A DNA stretch of 64,000 nt from the NCBI GenBank assembly GCA_038525525.1, contig JBCBHO010000001.1:1018061-1082060 (forward strand). Direction: 5' to 3'. The position numbers were made by a program, and so were the translations under genes. Shown here one piece after another: positions 1 to 8,692 of this stretch. Source of the DNA: Shimia_B sp038525525 (GTDB lineage: Bacteria; Pseudomonadota; Alphaproteobacteria; Rhodobacterales; Rhodobacteraceae). The notes below the pieces were generated by a model, which made no database searches, was not told the DNA's origin, and saw only the letters and a program-made list of their open reading frames with translations. The first letter of the stretch is position 1; the number at the start of each line of letters is the position of its first letter.

Positions 1-2
1 TA

Positions 3-239
3 TCAGACGGCGAACATCAGGAGCAGAGCGACGAGGAACGAGAAGATCCCGAGCGCTTCTGCGAATGCGATGCCGATGAAGAGCGTAGCGGTCTGGCCGC
101 CGGCGGCGGACGGGTTGCGCAGGGCGCCGGCGAGGAAGTTGCCGGCCACGTGGCCCACACCGATGGCAGCTGCGCCCGAGCCGATGGCTGCGAGGCCTGC
201 GCCGATGAATTGACCCATTTGTGCGATATCGCCTTCCAT
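3..239 (-). CDS. atpE: F0F1 ATP synthase subunit c
   Basis: This is the proteolipid that forms the rotating c-ring of the F0 proton channel in the inner membrane. The 78-residue protein is two hydrophobic helices joined by a polar loop containing Arg41-Asn42-Pro43, and the proton-carrying carboxylate is Glu61 in the second helix. Length and layout are those of the family. It is third in the minus-strand order atpI-atpB-atpE; the rest of the F0 genes would lie beyond the left edge of the window. The stop codon is at 3-5, so the gene is complete. Confidence 0.97.
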   Translation of the reverse strand: MEGDIAQMGQFIGAGLAAIGSGAAAIGVGHVAGNFLAGALRNPSAAGGQTATLFIGIAFAEALGIFSFLVALLLMFAV

Positions 240-290
240 GTCCTTATCTCCTTGAGCTTGGAAGTCCTTGGCGGGCTGTCCGCCGTTAAT

Positions 291-314
291 CGTAGGGTGC
301 GCGAGCCGCGCACC
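291..314. repeat. Short palindromic repeat, copy 1
   Basis: CGTAGGGTGCGC followed by a short spacer and GCGCACC, in the atpB-atpE spacer. The same unit recurs at 50133-50154 (inverted) and 57640-57661. It can form a GC-rich hairpin and has no T-tract. Confidence 0.6.
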
Positions 315-319
315 GAACC

Positions 320-1078
320 TTAGTGATGCGGGTGCAGTGCGTCCTTGAGATACACGCAGGTGAGGATAGTGAAGACGTAGGCCTGGATGGCCGACACCAG
401 CACTTCGAGCCCGTAGACCGCCGTCACGGCGATCACGGAGACCGGAGCGAATGCGATGCCCGCTGCGGCAAAGCCCGCGAACACCTTCAGAACCGCGTGA
501 CCTGCCATCATGTTGCCGGCCAGACGAATGGAGTGGCTCACCGGGCGCACGAAGTAAGAGATGATCTCGATGATCGCGAGCACCGGGCGCAGCGGCAGCG
601 GTGCGGCCGAGACCCAGAAGAGGCCGAGGAAGCCCGCGCCGTTCTTGACGAAGCCCACGATGGTGACGGTGAGAAAGACGCCGAGCGCGAGGACCGCCGT
701 GACCGCGATGTGCGAGGTCGTCGTGAAGCTCATCGGGATGAGCCCGAGAAAGTTCGCGAAGAAGATGAAGACGAAGAGTGTCATGATGTAGGGGAAGAAT
801 TTCACCGCGTCCTTGCCCGCCACGTCGACGACCATGTTGTGCACGAAGCCGTAGAAGAGCTCGGCGACCGATTGCGCGCGGCTCGGGATCACGGCGCGGC
901 CCCGCGTGGCCACCACGAAGGTCAGAACCGTTGCCACCACCGCCAGCGCCATCCAGAGCGTGACGTTTGTGATGGTGAACATGCCGATGCCACCGTCGCC
1001 CGCGCCGAAGAGCGACTTCACCTCGAACTGATCCATGGGCTTGATTGAGAGACCACCGCCCTCCGTGCCGTCAGCCAT
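320..1078 (-). CDS. atpB: F0F1 ATP synthase subunit a
   Basis: This is the stator subunit that provides the two proton half-channels against the c-ring. The 252-residue protein is strongly hydrophobic with five to six membrane segments. The essential arginine is Arg185, in the SHSIRLAGN motif of the long penultimate helix. The start overlaps the end of the upstream atpI gene by 8 bp, which suggests translational coupling. A spacer of 80 bp carrying a palindromic repeat separates it from atpE. Confidence 0.97.
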   Translation of the reverse strand: MADGTEGGGLSIKPMDQFEVKSLFGAGDGGIGMFTITNVTLWMALAVVATVLTFVVATRGRAVIPSRAQSVAELFYGFVHNMVVDVAGKDAVKFFPYIMTLFVFIFFANFLGLIPMSFTTTSHIAVTAVLALGVFLTVTIVGFVKNGAGFLGLFWVSAAPLPLRPVLAIIEIISYFVRPVSHSIRLAGNMMAGHAVLKVFAGFAAAGIAFAPVSVIAVTAVYGLEVLVSAIQAYVFTILTCVYLKDALHPHH

Positions 1079-1394
1079 CCGCGTTCTCCTTGGCAGCCTC
1101 GGCCGCCTGCTTCTCCTGGACCTCTTTGGCAGTGCGCATCATCACGTTGATGCCCGCCGCGAGGCCGAACAATATGAACAGGATCAGGAAGATCGGCGTG
1201 GTGCCGAAGAGGCTGTCCAGCCCGATCCCGATCCCGAAACCGACGACGATGCCCGCCACCAGCTCGATCACCATGCGCCAGGCCACGTTGGCCATCGTAT
1301 AGTGCTCGTCTCCGCGGGGCGGCTCGGCCTCGTGACGCGCCTTGGCGGCTGCGAGGCGGGCCTCCAGCTCAGCCATGCGCTTTTCGTCGCTCAC
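1071..1394 (-). CDS. atpI: AtpI/AtpZ-family ATP synthase accessory protein
   Basis: This small membrane protein is encoded first in the F0 operon; family members help c-ring assembly or Mg2+/Ca2+ handling. The 107-residue protein has a charged N-terminal helix (about 1-35), two membrane segments (about 40-60 and 68-85) with glycine-rich patterns, and a charged tail. I chose the GTG start because AGGAGG lies about 7 nt upstream. A loose promoter-like pair (TTGACT 1444-1449, CATACC 1423-1428, 15-nt spacing) precedes it on the minus strand. Confidence 0.85.
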   Translation of the reverse strand: MSDEKRMAELEARLAAAKARHEAEPPRGDEHYTMANVAWRMVIELVAGIVVGFGIGIGLDSLFGTTPIFLILFILFGLAAGINVMMRTAKEVQEKQAAEAAKENADG

Positions 1395-1629
1395 CGGAGC
1401 CTCCTGCGGAACTCGCGGAGGTGGTATGCAACGGGGCTGGTGAAGTCAATTGCGGGCGGCGGGTCGTGGGGACGCTCGTAAGCCATTGAAAGCATGAAGG
1501 TTATTCGAAGGCCAGCGCGCCACTGCATGGGCCCGCTGGCCGGAGGCGCGGCGCGGCAGATTCAACCAATCAGTTGAGGATCGGGGCCCGGAGCTTGATC
1601 CATCGGCCCCCGCCGGGCTACGCCGCCCC

Positions 1630-1965
1630 ATGGCCAGCCTCGACACCGTCTTCGCCGCCCTCGCCGATCCCACGCGCCGCGCGATCCTCCAGATGCTTCT
1701 GGAGGACGACATGGCCGTCACTGACGTGGCCGAGCCCTTCGAGATGTCGCTGGCCGCCATTTCCAAGCATCTGGGCGTCCTAACCGCCGCGGGCCTCGTC
1801 AGCCAGGAGAAGCGCGGCCGGGTGAAATGGTGCAAGCTTGAGCCGGACGCGATGCGCGACGCCTCCGTGTGGATGCAGAGCTTCGGCCAGTTCGAGGCGG
1901 TCAATCTGGAGGCGTTCGAGGCCTTCCTCGCCCGCGAATTGCCGGACGCCCCCGCCGAAAGCTAG
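1630..1965 (+). CDS. ArsR-family winged-helix transcriptional regulator
   Basis: The 111-residue protein is almost entirely a winged helix-turn-helix. The N-terminal segment LADPTRRAIL is the signature of this family and the recognition helix lies at about residues 42-55 (ISKHLGVL). The Cys pairs used by metal-sensing ArsR proteins are absent; the only Cys is Cys68. It therefore probably belongs to the non-metal SdpR-like branch. Such genes are often next to an SRPBCC/AHSA1 gene, but none is present. Its TAG stop overlaps the TAG stop of the convergent DMT exporter within one CTAG (1962-1965). Confidence 0.85.
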   Translation: MASLDTVFAALADPTRRAILQMLLEDDMAVTDVAEPFEMSLAAISKHLGVLTAAGLVSQEKRGRVKWCKLEPDAMRDASVWMQSFGQFEAVNLEAFEAFLARELPDAPAES

Positions 1966-2900
1966 GAGCGGGGGCCCGCTCCGAGGCCCTCGAGATCCTC
2001 TCGTCCATCCGACGGCGGGGCGGCCTCGCTCTTGAGGAGCATGAGGAGCGCGGTGGCCGTCAGGACCACGCCGCCTAGCACGAGCGGCGCGGGCACGTCG
2101 CCCACCAGCGCGATCTGCCAGAGGATGACCCAGCTCGGCGTGAGGTAGGTGTAGGCCATGACCTTCGCCGACGGGAGGCGCAGCGTGGCGTATTGCAGGA
2201 GCACGAAGGTCGCCGCGCTGGCGGCGATGGCGGTGTAGAGGATCGTGATCCAGACGATCGGAGGCAGCGCGCCCCACTCGGCCGCGAGGATTTCCGGCGC
2301 ACCGAAGAGGCCGAGGAGGAGGCCACCCGCCAGGAGCGTGCCGAAGGAAAAAGCGATGGGATTCTCGCCGCGGTTCAACCGCGCGACCATGGGCGTGTAA
2401 ACGGCGTGCGCCAAACAGCCGAAAAAGTAGATGGCCTCGCCCCGGCCGATCTCGAAGGCGAGAAGCGCAGCCAGATCGGCGCGGAATATCACCCAGAGCG
2501 CACCCGCCGCGCCGAGCGCCAGTGCCAGCGCCATGCGGCCCGTCGTCCGCTGCCGGAGCAGGACCCAACCGAAGCCGGCCGCCATGAGCGGCGTTAGCGT
2601 AAAGACCGCCGCGGCCGAGACGGGAGGCGCCGTCTTCAGGCCCTCGAACATGAGGTAGAAATAGGCCGAGAAGAGCGCGCCGAGCACGAGGTAGCGCCAG
2701 GGCGCCGCGCTATCGCCCGGCCGAAACGCGCCCGTGGCGAGCCCGAGCACGCCGATGACGGCGGCGGCGATGACAAAGCGCACGGCGTTGAGCGCGGCGG
2801 GATCGAGAAGGTTCGCGGCCTGCGCGCCCAGCGCGAAGGAGCCCGCCACGAGCGCCGAAAAGGCCAGCATCGCGAGGTGGCCGCGGTGCGCCCCGCTCAT
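1962..2900 (-). CDS. DMT-superfamily (EamA) transporter
   Basis: This is a predicted inner-membrane metabolite exporter with about ten transmembrane helices in two EamA repeats (roughly residues 10-140 and 150-285). The length of 312 residues is normal. The substrate cannot be read from the sequence. I chose the ATG at 2900 because it overlaps the stop of the upstream lysR gene (ATGA), indicating coupled translation and co-expression with that regulator. The last residues are charged and cytoplasmic. Confidence 0.88.
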   Translation of the reverse strand: MSGAHRGHLAMLAFSALVAGSFALGAQAANLLDPAALNAVRFVIAAAVIGVLGLATGAFRPGDSAAPWRYLVLGALFSAYFYLMFEGLKTAPPVSAAAVFTLTPLMAAGFGWVLLRQRTTGRMALALALGAAGALWVIFRADLAALLAFEIGRGEAIYFFGCLAHAVYTPMVARLNRGENPIAFSFGTLLAGGLLLGLFGAPEILAAEWGALPPIVWITILYTAIAASAATFVLLQYATLRLPSAKVMAYTYLTPSWVILWQIALVGDVPAPLVLGGVVLTATALLMLLKSEAAPPSDGREDLEGLGAGPRS

Positions 2901-3772
2901 GCTTCCCAGCTCTTGGCCGCCTCCTTGAGAAACGCGAGGAAGCTCTGGACCTTTGCGGTGCGGTGCAGGTCCACATGGGTGACGAGCCAGAGCGGCGCGC
3001 TCCATTCCGGGCGCGGTGGGGTGACCATGGTGAGATTGCTATAGCGCTCGGCCACCTTCACCGGCAGGAAGCCGATCCCCGCCCCGGCCACGACGCCGTC
3101 CTCGTTGGAGCGGTTGTCAGCGGTGCGGTAGACGATGTTCTCCATGGGCACGTGATCGCGCAGCCACATGTTGAACGGCGCGCGCGTCTCCTGGTCGTGG
3201 CCTACGAAGAAGTGGTCCTTGAACTCGCTTTCATCCTTCGGGAGGCCGTGCCGCTCCTTGTAGAAATCAGCCGCGTAGAGCGCGAGGCCCTGGCGCACGA
3301 AGGGCTGCACCACGTTGTCGGGCTGATCGGGGGCCGCCCCCGCGCGGATGGCGACATGGGCCTCGCCGTATTCCAGCCGGAAGAGCCGGTCGCCGGTGAG
3401 GTAGCGCACGGTGAGCTCCGGATGCTCTTCGCGGAAAGCCGCGAGCACCGGGGCGAGCATGGGCGAGAAGGTGGCCAAGGAGGTCACCACGAGCTCGCCC
3501 GTCACAGAGGCGCCGCGTCCCTTCAGGCGGCCAGAGAGCTGGGCGAATTGGTCGTCGGTCGTCTGCGCGACGAGGAGGAGGTCATTGCCTGCCTCGGTGG
3601 CCGTGTAGCCCCGCGCATGGCGCTGGAAGAGCTTCACGCCGAGCTTGCCCTCGAGCGCGTCGATATGGCGGATGACGGTGGCGTGGTGGACGCCCAGAAC
3701 CTCCGCCGCGCCGCTCACCGTCCCAAGCCGCGCCACCTGGAAGGCGGTGCGCACTTCGTCCCAATTATCCAT
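2897..3772 (-). CDS. LysR-family transcriptional regulator
   Basis: The 291-residue protein has the typical N-terminal helix-turn-helix (residues about 1-60, with SGAAEVLGVHHATVIRHI) and a periplasmic-binding-like effector domain (about 90-285). It is divergent from the azoreductase gene. A perfect inverted repeat (3779-3802) lies directly upstream of its start, the usual arrangement for LysR autoregulation and control of the divergent gene. Its 3' end overlaps the exporter gene. The inducer is unknown. Confidence 0.9.
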   Translation of the reverse strand: MDNWDEVRTAFQVARLGTVSGAAEVLGVHHATVIRHIDALEGKLGVKLFQRHARGYTATEAGNDLLLVAQTTDDQFAQLSGRLKGRGASVTGELVVTSLATFSPMLAPVLAAFREEHPELTVRYLTGDRLFRLEYGEAHVAIRAGAAPDQPDNVVQPFVRQGLALYAADFYKERHGLPKDESEFKDHFFVGHDQETRAPFNMWLRDHVPMENIVYRTADNRSNEDGVVAGAGIGFLPVKVAERYSNLTMVTPPRPEWSAPLWLVTHVDLHRTAKVQSFLAFLKEAAKSWEA

Positions 3773-3778
3773 GGAAGC

Positions 3779-3802
3779 CTCATGTGCAAATCTTCACATG
3801 AG
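3779..3802. promoter_or_regulatory. Likely LysR operator between lysR and azoR
   Basis: CTCATGTG and CACATGAG form perfect 8-bp arms separated by 8 nt, 7 bp upstream of the lysR start codon. The inner part fits the T-N11-A pattern of LysR boxes. A candidate azoR -10 (TATATT, 3808-3813) follows, so its -35 region would overlap the operator. Confidence 0.7.
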
Positions 3803-3894
3803 AGGTCTATATTCGCAGATTGCGTGCGCGACAAGAGGGAGCAAGTATCGCGCATCCCGGGGCGTATCGCCCTGCCGACCAAGGACACACCGAC

Positions 3895-4476
3895 ATGGCA
3901 CAGACCATCCTCCGCATCGACGCCTCCGCCCGCAAGGAAGGCTCCGTGACCCGCGACCTCACCGAGAAGGTCACAGCCCGCCTCGGCGCCGAGCGCGTCA
4001 TCACCCGCGACCTCACCGACGGGATCGACCTCCTCGACGAAGGCTGGCTCGCGGCCAACTGGACCGCGCCGGAAGAGCGCAGCGCCGCGCAGAAAGCCGC
4101 GCTCGCGGGCTCGGACACGCTCATCGAAGAACTCATGGCCGCGGACACGCTCGTCATAGGCGCGCCGATCTACAATTTCGGCGTCCCGGCCGCTCTGAAG
4201 GCCTGGATCGATCAGGTGGCGCGCGCCGGCATCACCTTCAAGTACACCGACACCGGGCCGCAGGGCCTGCTCGAGGGCAAGCGCGCCATCATCGTCACCG
4301 CGTCGGGCGGAACGAAGGTCGGTTCCGAGATCGATTTCGCCACGGGCTACCTGAAATTCGCCCTGGGCTTCATCGGCATCACCGAGGTGGAGATCGTCGC
4401 CGCCGACCAGATGGCGCTCGATGCCGAGGCGAGCCTGAAATCGGCCAATGATCGTGTGGAGGCGCTTGCGGCGTAA
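3895..4476 (+). CDS. azoR: FMN-dependent NADH-azoreductase
   Basis: This flavodoxin-fold quinone/azo reductase uses FMN and NADH and acts in the cytoplasm in quinone and electrophile detoxification. The 194-residue protein has the N-terminal FMN-phosphate segment around Ser11-Arg13 and Ser17, and the flavin-contact motif Pro91-Ile-Tyr-Asn-Phe95. I chose the ATG at 3895 because the family starts a few residues before this beta strand. It is divergent from a LysR gene, which probably controls it in response to quinone-like compounds (inference). Confidence 0.92.
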   Translation: MAQTILRIDASARKEGSVTRDLTEKVTARLGAERVITRDLTDGIDLLDEGWLAANWTAPEERSAAQKAALAGSDTLIEELMAADTLVIGAPIYNFGVPAALKAWIDQVARAGITFKYTDTGPQGLLEGKRAIIVTASGGTKVGSEIDFATGYLKFALGFIGITEVEIVAADQMALDAEASLKSANDRVEALAA

Positions 4477-4598
4477 CAAGCTTCAGGCCCCCGTGAGGGC
4501 GCTGTCACAAAGCTGGAAGCTTCGGCAGCGCTCCCCACCTACTGACCACGAAACACGCAGTCCGCGGGACCGACCCTCCCATCGCAGGACGCAAACCA

Positions 4599-4644
4599 GA
4601 CAGCCCGCGGCGCGCCCTCCCTCCGCCGCGGGCTGTCGCTTTTT
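4599..4644 (+). terminator. Strong intrinsic terminator after azoR
   Basis: The 14-bp perfect stem GACAGCCCGCGGCG (4599-4612) pairs with 4624-4637 and is followed by GCTTTTT. It ends only about 14 nt before the doxX-like start codon, so that gene must be transcribed from inside or past this hairpin. Confidence 0.88.
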
Positions 4645-4658
4645 CGGCGCGCTGCCTT

Positions 4659-5015
4659 ATGTCCGCCTTCATGTTGAGATCGACCCGACTGGCGCTCACG
4701 GCGCTCCTCTCCCTCGCCTTCCTCTACTATGGCCTGCGGAAGCTCACGGGCGATCCGCGGGACGTGATGCTCTATGCCGAGCTCGGCTTCGGCCAGTGGA
4801 TCCGCTTCGTGACGGGCTCCGTGGAGACGTTCGGTGCGCTGGCGCTCTGGCCTGCGCTCACGGCGCGGTGGGCGGCGCTGGTGCTGACGGGCACGATGGT
4901 GACCGGGCTTTCCGCGATCACGACCTTCACGAGCCTGCCCTTCGCACACCTCGTCCTCTTGCTCATCGCCACGCTCGTGCTCAGCGCGCTGCACTGGGTC
5001 CCGCGCCTGAGGTGA
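4659..5015 (+). CDS. DoxX-family small membrane protein
   Basis: This 118-residue membrane protein has four predicted helices (about 10-28, 48-68, 72-90 and 95-112), as in the DoxX/DoxX-like family, whose members are often linked to redox or thiosulfate metabolism. The segment LAFLYYGLRKLTG in the first helix fits the DoxX pattern. No Shine-Dalgarno sequence is obvious. The start sits immediately behind the azoR terminator; an in-frame alternative ATG lies at 4671. Confidence 0.75.
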   Translation: MSAFMLRSTRLALTALLSLAFLYYGLRKLTGDPRDVMLYAELGFGQWIRFVTGSVETFGALALWPALTARWAALVLTGTMVTGLSAITTFTSLPFAHLVLLLIATLVLSALHWVPRLR

Positions 5016-5329
5016 GGGTGGAACCGGGGCTCTGCCCCGGACCCCGAGGTACGGTGCACAAAGAAGGCGGGCCCGCGCGCCCGACGTCTTGCGGCTCGGC
5101 CCCGATCGTTGCCAGACCGGGCGGGCGCGGCGCTTGACGCGGGGCACGCCTTGGGCCATACGCGCCGCCAATTCCGGAGAGTTGTGTGCTTTCCGGTCCT
5201 CAGGCTCCGGCCAGGATCGCCCCCCACCAGCGAGTTTCGCCCGTGGGGGCCGTTCTGCATTGGGCCTTTGGAATTCGCCGCCGAGGGCTCACATAGGGCC
5301 CAGACGCATCATCACGGAGGGCTGCGCCC
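5016..5329. other. Spacer upstream of ffh
   Basis: There is no supported gene in this 314-bp stretch. It holds a GC-rich hairpin (CCGGGGC 5024-5030 with GCCCCGG 5034-5040, no T-tract) behind the DoxX gene. It also holds a candidate promoter for ffh: TTGACG at 5134-5139 and CATACG at 5157-5162, spacing 17. I looked for an SRP RNA on both strands and saw no domain IV core. Confidence 0.5.
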
Positions 5330-6829
5330 ATGTTCGAGAATCTGTCAGACCGCCTCTCTGGCGTCTTCGACCGGCTGACGAAGCAGGGCGCACTCTCCGA
5401 GGATGACGTCAAGACCGCGCTCCGCGAGGTGCGCGTGGCGCTGCTCGAGGCGGATGTGTCACTCACCGTGGCGCGGGACTTCGTGAAGGCTGTGCAGGAG
5501 AAGGCCACGGGCCAGGCGGTGACGAAGTCGGTCACGCCGGGCCAGCAGGTCGTCAAGATCGTCCATGACGAGCTTGTCCACGTCCTCGCAGGCGAAGGCG
5601 AGCCTGGGGCGCTCAAGATCGACAACCCGCCCGCGCCGCTCCTCATGGTGGGCCTCCAGGGCGGCGGTAAGACGACGACGACGGCCAAGCTCGCCAAGCG
5701 CTTGACCGAGCGGGAGGGCAAGCGCGTGCTCATGGCCTCGCTCGACGTCAACCGCCCGGCGGCCATGGAGCAGCTCGCGATCCTGGGCACTCAGATCGGG
5801 GTCGACACGCTCCCCATCGTGAAGGGGCAGGACCCCGTCGCCATCGCCAAGCGCGCCAAGCAGCAGGCCGCGATGGGGGGCTACGACGTCTATATGCTCG
5901 ACACCGCGGGCCGTCTCTCCATCGACGAAGAGCTGATGACGCAGGTCGAACAGGTGCGCGACGTGGCCACGCCCCGCGAGACGATACTCGTCGTCGACGG
6001 CCTCACCGGCCAGGACGCGGTGAACACCGCGCAGAATTTCGACGACCGCATCGGGATCACCGGCGTCGTGCTCACGCGGATGGACGGCGACGGGCGCGGC
6101 GGTGCCGCGCTTTCCATGCGCGCGGTCACGGGCAAGCCCATCAAGTTCGTGGGTCTGGGTGAGAAGATGGACGCGCTCGAAACCTTCGAGCCCGAGCGGA
6201 TCGCGGGCCGCATCCTCGGCATGGGCGACATCGTCTCGCTCGTGGAGAAGGCGCAGGACGTTGTCGAGCAGGAACAGGCCGAGCGCATGATGAAGCGCTT
6301 CCAGAAGGGTCAGTTCAACATGAACGACCTCAAGATGCAGCTCGAGCAGATGATGAAGATGGGCGGCATGGAGGGCATGATGTCCATGATGCCCGGCGTC
6401 GGAAAGATGAAGGGCCAGATGGCGGAGGCGGGCATCGACGACAAGATGCTCAAGCGGCAGGTCGCGCTCATCCAGTCCATGACCAAGCGCGAGCGCGCGA
6501 ACCCCCAACTGCTGCAAGCTTCTCGCAAGAAACGTATCGCCAAGGGCGCGGGTCTCGAGGTGCAGGAACTCAACCGGCTACTCAAGCAGCACCGGCAGAT
6601 GTCGGACATGATGAAAAAGCTCGGCCGCAAGGGCGGCAAAGGCCTCATGAAGCAACTCGGCGGGATGTTTGGCATGAAAGGCGGGCCGTCGGAGGCCGAG
6701 ATTGCCCAAGCGCAGGCCCAGATGGGCAAGATGGGCGCGATGCCCCGCGGGTCGGGCGCGGGCGGCCTGCCCGGCCTCGGCGGCACCCAGCTCCCCCCTG
6801 GCCTCAGCGGATTTGGGAAGAAGAAGTAA
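5330..6829 (+). CDS. ffh: Signal recognition particle protein Ffh (SRP54)
   Basis: This GTPase binds 4.5S RNA and signal sequences and delivers nascent membrane proteins to FtsY and SecYEG. The 499-residue protein has an N domain (about 1-90), a G domain with P-loop GLQGGGKTTT (108-117), DTAGR near 190 and TRMDGD near 250, and a Met-rich M domain (about 300-440). A Gly/Met-rich tail follows. It heads a plus-strand chain: the next gene begins at the base right after its stop codon. Confidence 0.97.
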   Translation: MFENLSDRLSGVFDRLTKQGALSEDDVKTALREVRVALLEADVSLTVARDFVKAVQEKATGQAVTKSVTPGQQVVKIVHDELVHVLAGEGEPGALKIDNPPAPLLMVGLQGGGKTTTTAKLAKRLTEREGKRVLMASLDVNRPAAMEQLAILGTQIGVDTLPIVKGQDPVAIAKRAKQQAAMGGYDVYMLDTAGRLSIDEELMTQVEQVRDVATPRETILVVDGLTGQDAVNTAQNFDDRIGITGVVLTRMDGDGRGGAALSMRAVTGKPIKFVGLGEKMDALETFEPERIAGRILGMGDIVSLVEKAQDVVEQEQAERMMKRFQKGQFNMNDLKMQLEQMMKMGGMEGMMSMMPGVGKMKGQMAEAGIDDKMLKRQVALIQSMTKRERANPQLLQASRKKRIAKGAGLEVQELNRLLKQHRQMSDMMKKLGRKGGKGLMKQLGGMFGMKGGPSEAEIAQAQAQMGKMGAMPRGSGAGGLPGLGGTQLPPGLSGFGKKK

Positions 6830-7342
6830 GTGACCCTCCCGGCGACCATAACGACCGAGCGTCTGACGCTCCGCCCCTTTGAGATGCGCGATCTTGACGG
6901 CTACGTCGGCTATTACACCAGCCCTGACCGCTCGGCGGGCGTGGGTGGCCCCAAACCCAAATACGTCGTCACCGAACGTTTCCTCGCCATGGCGGGCCAA
7001 TGGGCGCTGCGCGGATATGGTCGCTATGCCGTTGCCGACCAAGACGGCGGCCCCGCCTTCGGCCATGTCGGCATCATGCACATAGAAGAGGAAGCGGAGC
7101 CCGAGATTACCTGGACCCTGTGGGACGAAGCCCAAACGGGCAAAGGCTATGCGACCGAGGCCGCCAAACCCGCGTTGGATGCCTGGCTCGCGACCCATGA
7201 CCACGTCATCGCTCATATCGAACAAGACAACATTGCCTCCCAGCGCGTCGCCGAGCGCCTTGGGATGGAACACGACCCATCCCTTCCCGCGCCCGCGTGG
7301 ACCGACAATGGCCTTACATACATCGCGAGGGCGGCGGCGTGA
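6830..7342 (+). CDS. GNAT-family N-acetyltransferase (RimJ/RimL-like), first of three
   Basis: This 170-residue protein has the Acetyltransf_3 layout seen in ribosomal-protein and small-molecule acetyltransferases: an N-terminal TERLTLRPF strand, a central WALRGYGRYAV segment, and the acetyl-CoA region around GKGYATEAAKPAL. It starts with GTG at the base after the ffh stop and has no other start. It is a paralogue of the genes at 8180 and 8689. The substrate is unknown. Confidence 0.85.
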   Translation: MTLPATITTERLTLRPFEMRDLDGYVGYYTSPDRSAGVGGPKPKYVVTERFLAMAGQWALRGYGRYAVADQDGGPAFGHVGIMHIEEEAEPEITWTLWDEAQTGKGYATEAAKPALDAWLATHDHVIAHIEQDNIASQRVAERLGMEHDPSLPAPAWTDNGLTYIARAAA

Positions 7343-7347
7343 TCCCC

Positions 7348-7761
7348 ATGGACTGGATATTCGGGCTCCTCGGCGGGCTCATGATCGGGAGCGCGGCGGC
7401 TCTCTATCTCCTCGTGAACGGGCGGATCATGGGCGCGTCGGGCATTGCGGGCTCGATCATCGACGCCTCGGGGCCGACCTGGGAGAAGGTCTTTTTCATC
7501 TCAGGCGTGATCGGAGCGCCGCTGATCTACGGCCAGATCTGGGGCTTTCCCGAGACAAACCTGACCTCGAACCCAGCGCTCCTGATCTTGGCGGGCCTCG
7601 CCGTGGGCTTGGGCACCCGGATGGCCAATGGCTGCACCTCCGGGCACGGGGTCTGCGGCATCTCGCGGTTCTCCATCCGCGGGATCATGGCGACATGCGT
7701 CTATCTCGGCGCTGGCTTTGTTACCATGTATGTGGGCCGTCACCTGCTGGGGGCGTTCTGA
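7348..7761 (+). CDS. YeeE/YedE-family sulfur transporter subunit (N half)
   Basis: This is half of a split YeeE/YedE (TsuA-like) thiosulfate or sulfur-compound transporter of the inner membrane. The 137-residue protein has about four membrane helices and the family signature NGCTSGHGVCGISRFSIRG, in which the Cys is thought to relay sulfur. A GTG at 7339 overlapping the previous stop is an alternative start. It ends in TGATG, coupled to the gene encoding the second half. Confidence 0.88.
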   Translation: MDWIFGLLGGLMIGSAAALYLLVNGRIMGASGIAGSIIDASGPTWEKVFFISGVIGAPLIYGQIWGFPETNLTSNPALLILAGLAVGLGTRMANGCTSGHGVCGISRFSIRGIMATCVYLGAGFVTMYVGRHLLGAF

Positions 7762-8183
7762 TGCGCGGTCTATTCGCACTTCTCGCTGGCGCGCTTTTCG
7801 GCGCGGGCCTCACGGTCTCCGGCATGACCGACACCGCCAAGGTTCAGGGCTGGCTCGATCTGTCCGGCAACTGGGACCCGACGCTGGCCTTCGTGCTGGG
7901 AGGGGCGATCCTGCCGATGCTGCTGGCATGGCGTGTGGTCGCGCGGCGTCAGACTTCGGCGCTTGGCACCTACATTCCCGCAGTCTCAGACCCTGTCATC
8001 GACCGGCGGTTGATCACGGGCTCTGCGCTTTTCGGCTTCGGCTGGGCGCTTGCGGGCCTCTGCCCCGGGCCCGCTCTGGCCGTGCTGAGCTATGGCGGAG
8101 CGGATGCGTGGATCTTCTTCGGCGCGATGGCCGTGGGCATGATCGCCAGCCGCATTACTCTGCCGCGTGAGGCGCACGCGTGA
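7761..8183 (+). CDS. YeeE/YedE-family (DUF6691) sulfur transporter subunit (C half)
   Basis: This 140-residue membrane protein is the second half of the split YeeE/YedE transporter. It opens with a helix ending in GLTVSGMTDTAKVQGWLD and carries the second signature GFGWALAGLCPGPAL with the conserved Cys-Pro-Gly-Pro. The start overlaps the stop of the first half by one base and the stop overlaps the next GNAT start (GTGA), so the three are translated as a unit. Confidence 0.88.
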   Translation: MRGLFALLAGALFGAGLTVSGMTDTAKVQGWLDLSGNWDPTLAFVLGGAILPMLLAWRVVARRQTSALGTYIPAVSDPVIDRRLITGSALFGFGWALAGLCPGPALAVLSYGGADAWIFFGAMAVGMIASRITLPREAHA

Positions 8184-8692
8184 TCCCGACCCTCCAGACC
8201 CAGCGGCTGACGCTGACCGCCCTTGGCGAGCGCCATTTCGCGCCGCTGGCCGACTTTTACGCGGATAGTCGGTCGTCCTTCGTGGGCGGGCCACTCACCG
8301 CGGAGCGGAGCTGGCGCGTGCTGGCCGCCGAGATCGGCCACTGGACGCTGCGCGGCTACGGCCGCTTCGCGGTGGAACTGACCGATACAGGCGAGATGGT
8401 GGGCCTCATTGGCCCGTGGAACCCCCATGGCTGGCCCGAGCCCGAGCTCGGCTGGGACTTGATGAACGGCCATGAGGGCAAGGGCTATGCCACCGAGGCG
8501 GCCCTGGCCGCGCGCAGCTGGGCCTACGGCACGTTGGGCTGGAACACCGTCATCAGCCTCGTGGCCGAGGGCAATGGCCCGTCCGCAGCGCTGGCGCGAC
8601 GGATGGGGTGCACGCAGGAGGGGCCGTTCACACACGAGGTCTATGGCACCATGAACATCTGGCGCCACCCGGGGCCCGAGGCGCCAGCATGA
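8180..8692 (+). CDS. GNAT-family N-acetyltransferase, second of three
   Basis: This 170-residue protein has the same fold and order of motifs as the GNAT encoded at 6830: TQRLTLTAL, then WTLRGYGRFAV, then GWDLMNGHEGKGYATEA, the acetyl-CoA loop. It starts with GTG overlapping the transporter stop and ends in ATGA with the third GNAT. The substrate cannot be inferred. The family acetylates N-terminal amines of ribosomal proteins or small molecules. Confidence 0.85.
   Translation: MIPTLQTQRLTLTALGERHFAPLADFYADSRSSFVGGPLTAERSWRVLAAEIGHWTLRGYGRFAVELTDTGEMVGLIGPWNPHGWPEPELGWDLMNGHEGKGYATEAALAARSWAYGTLGWNTVISLVAEGNGPSAALARRMGCTQEGPFTHEVYGTMNIWRHPGPEAPA

Noticed and set aside
320..1048. Long reading frames opposite atpB and other core genes
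   Set aside because: GC-rich codon bias opens antisense frames; their Arg/His-rich products have no known domain and mirror a well-supported gene.
5016..5329. Possible SRP RNA (ffs) next to ffh
   Set aside because: The conserved domain IV core of 4.5S RNA was not found on either strand.
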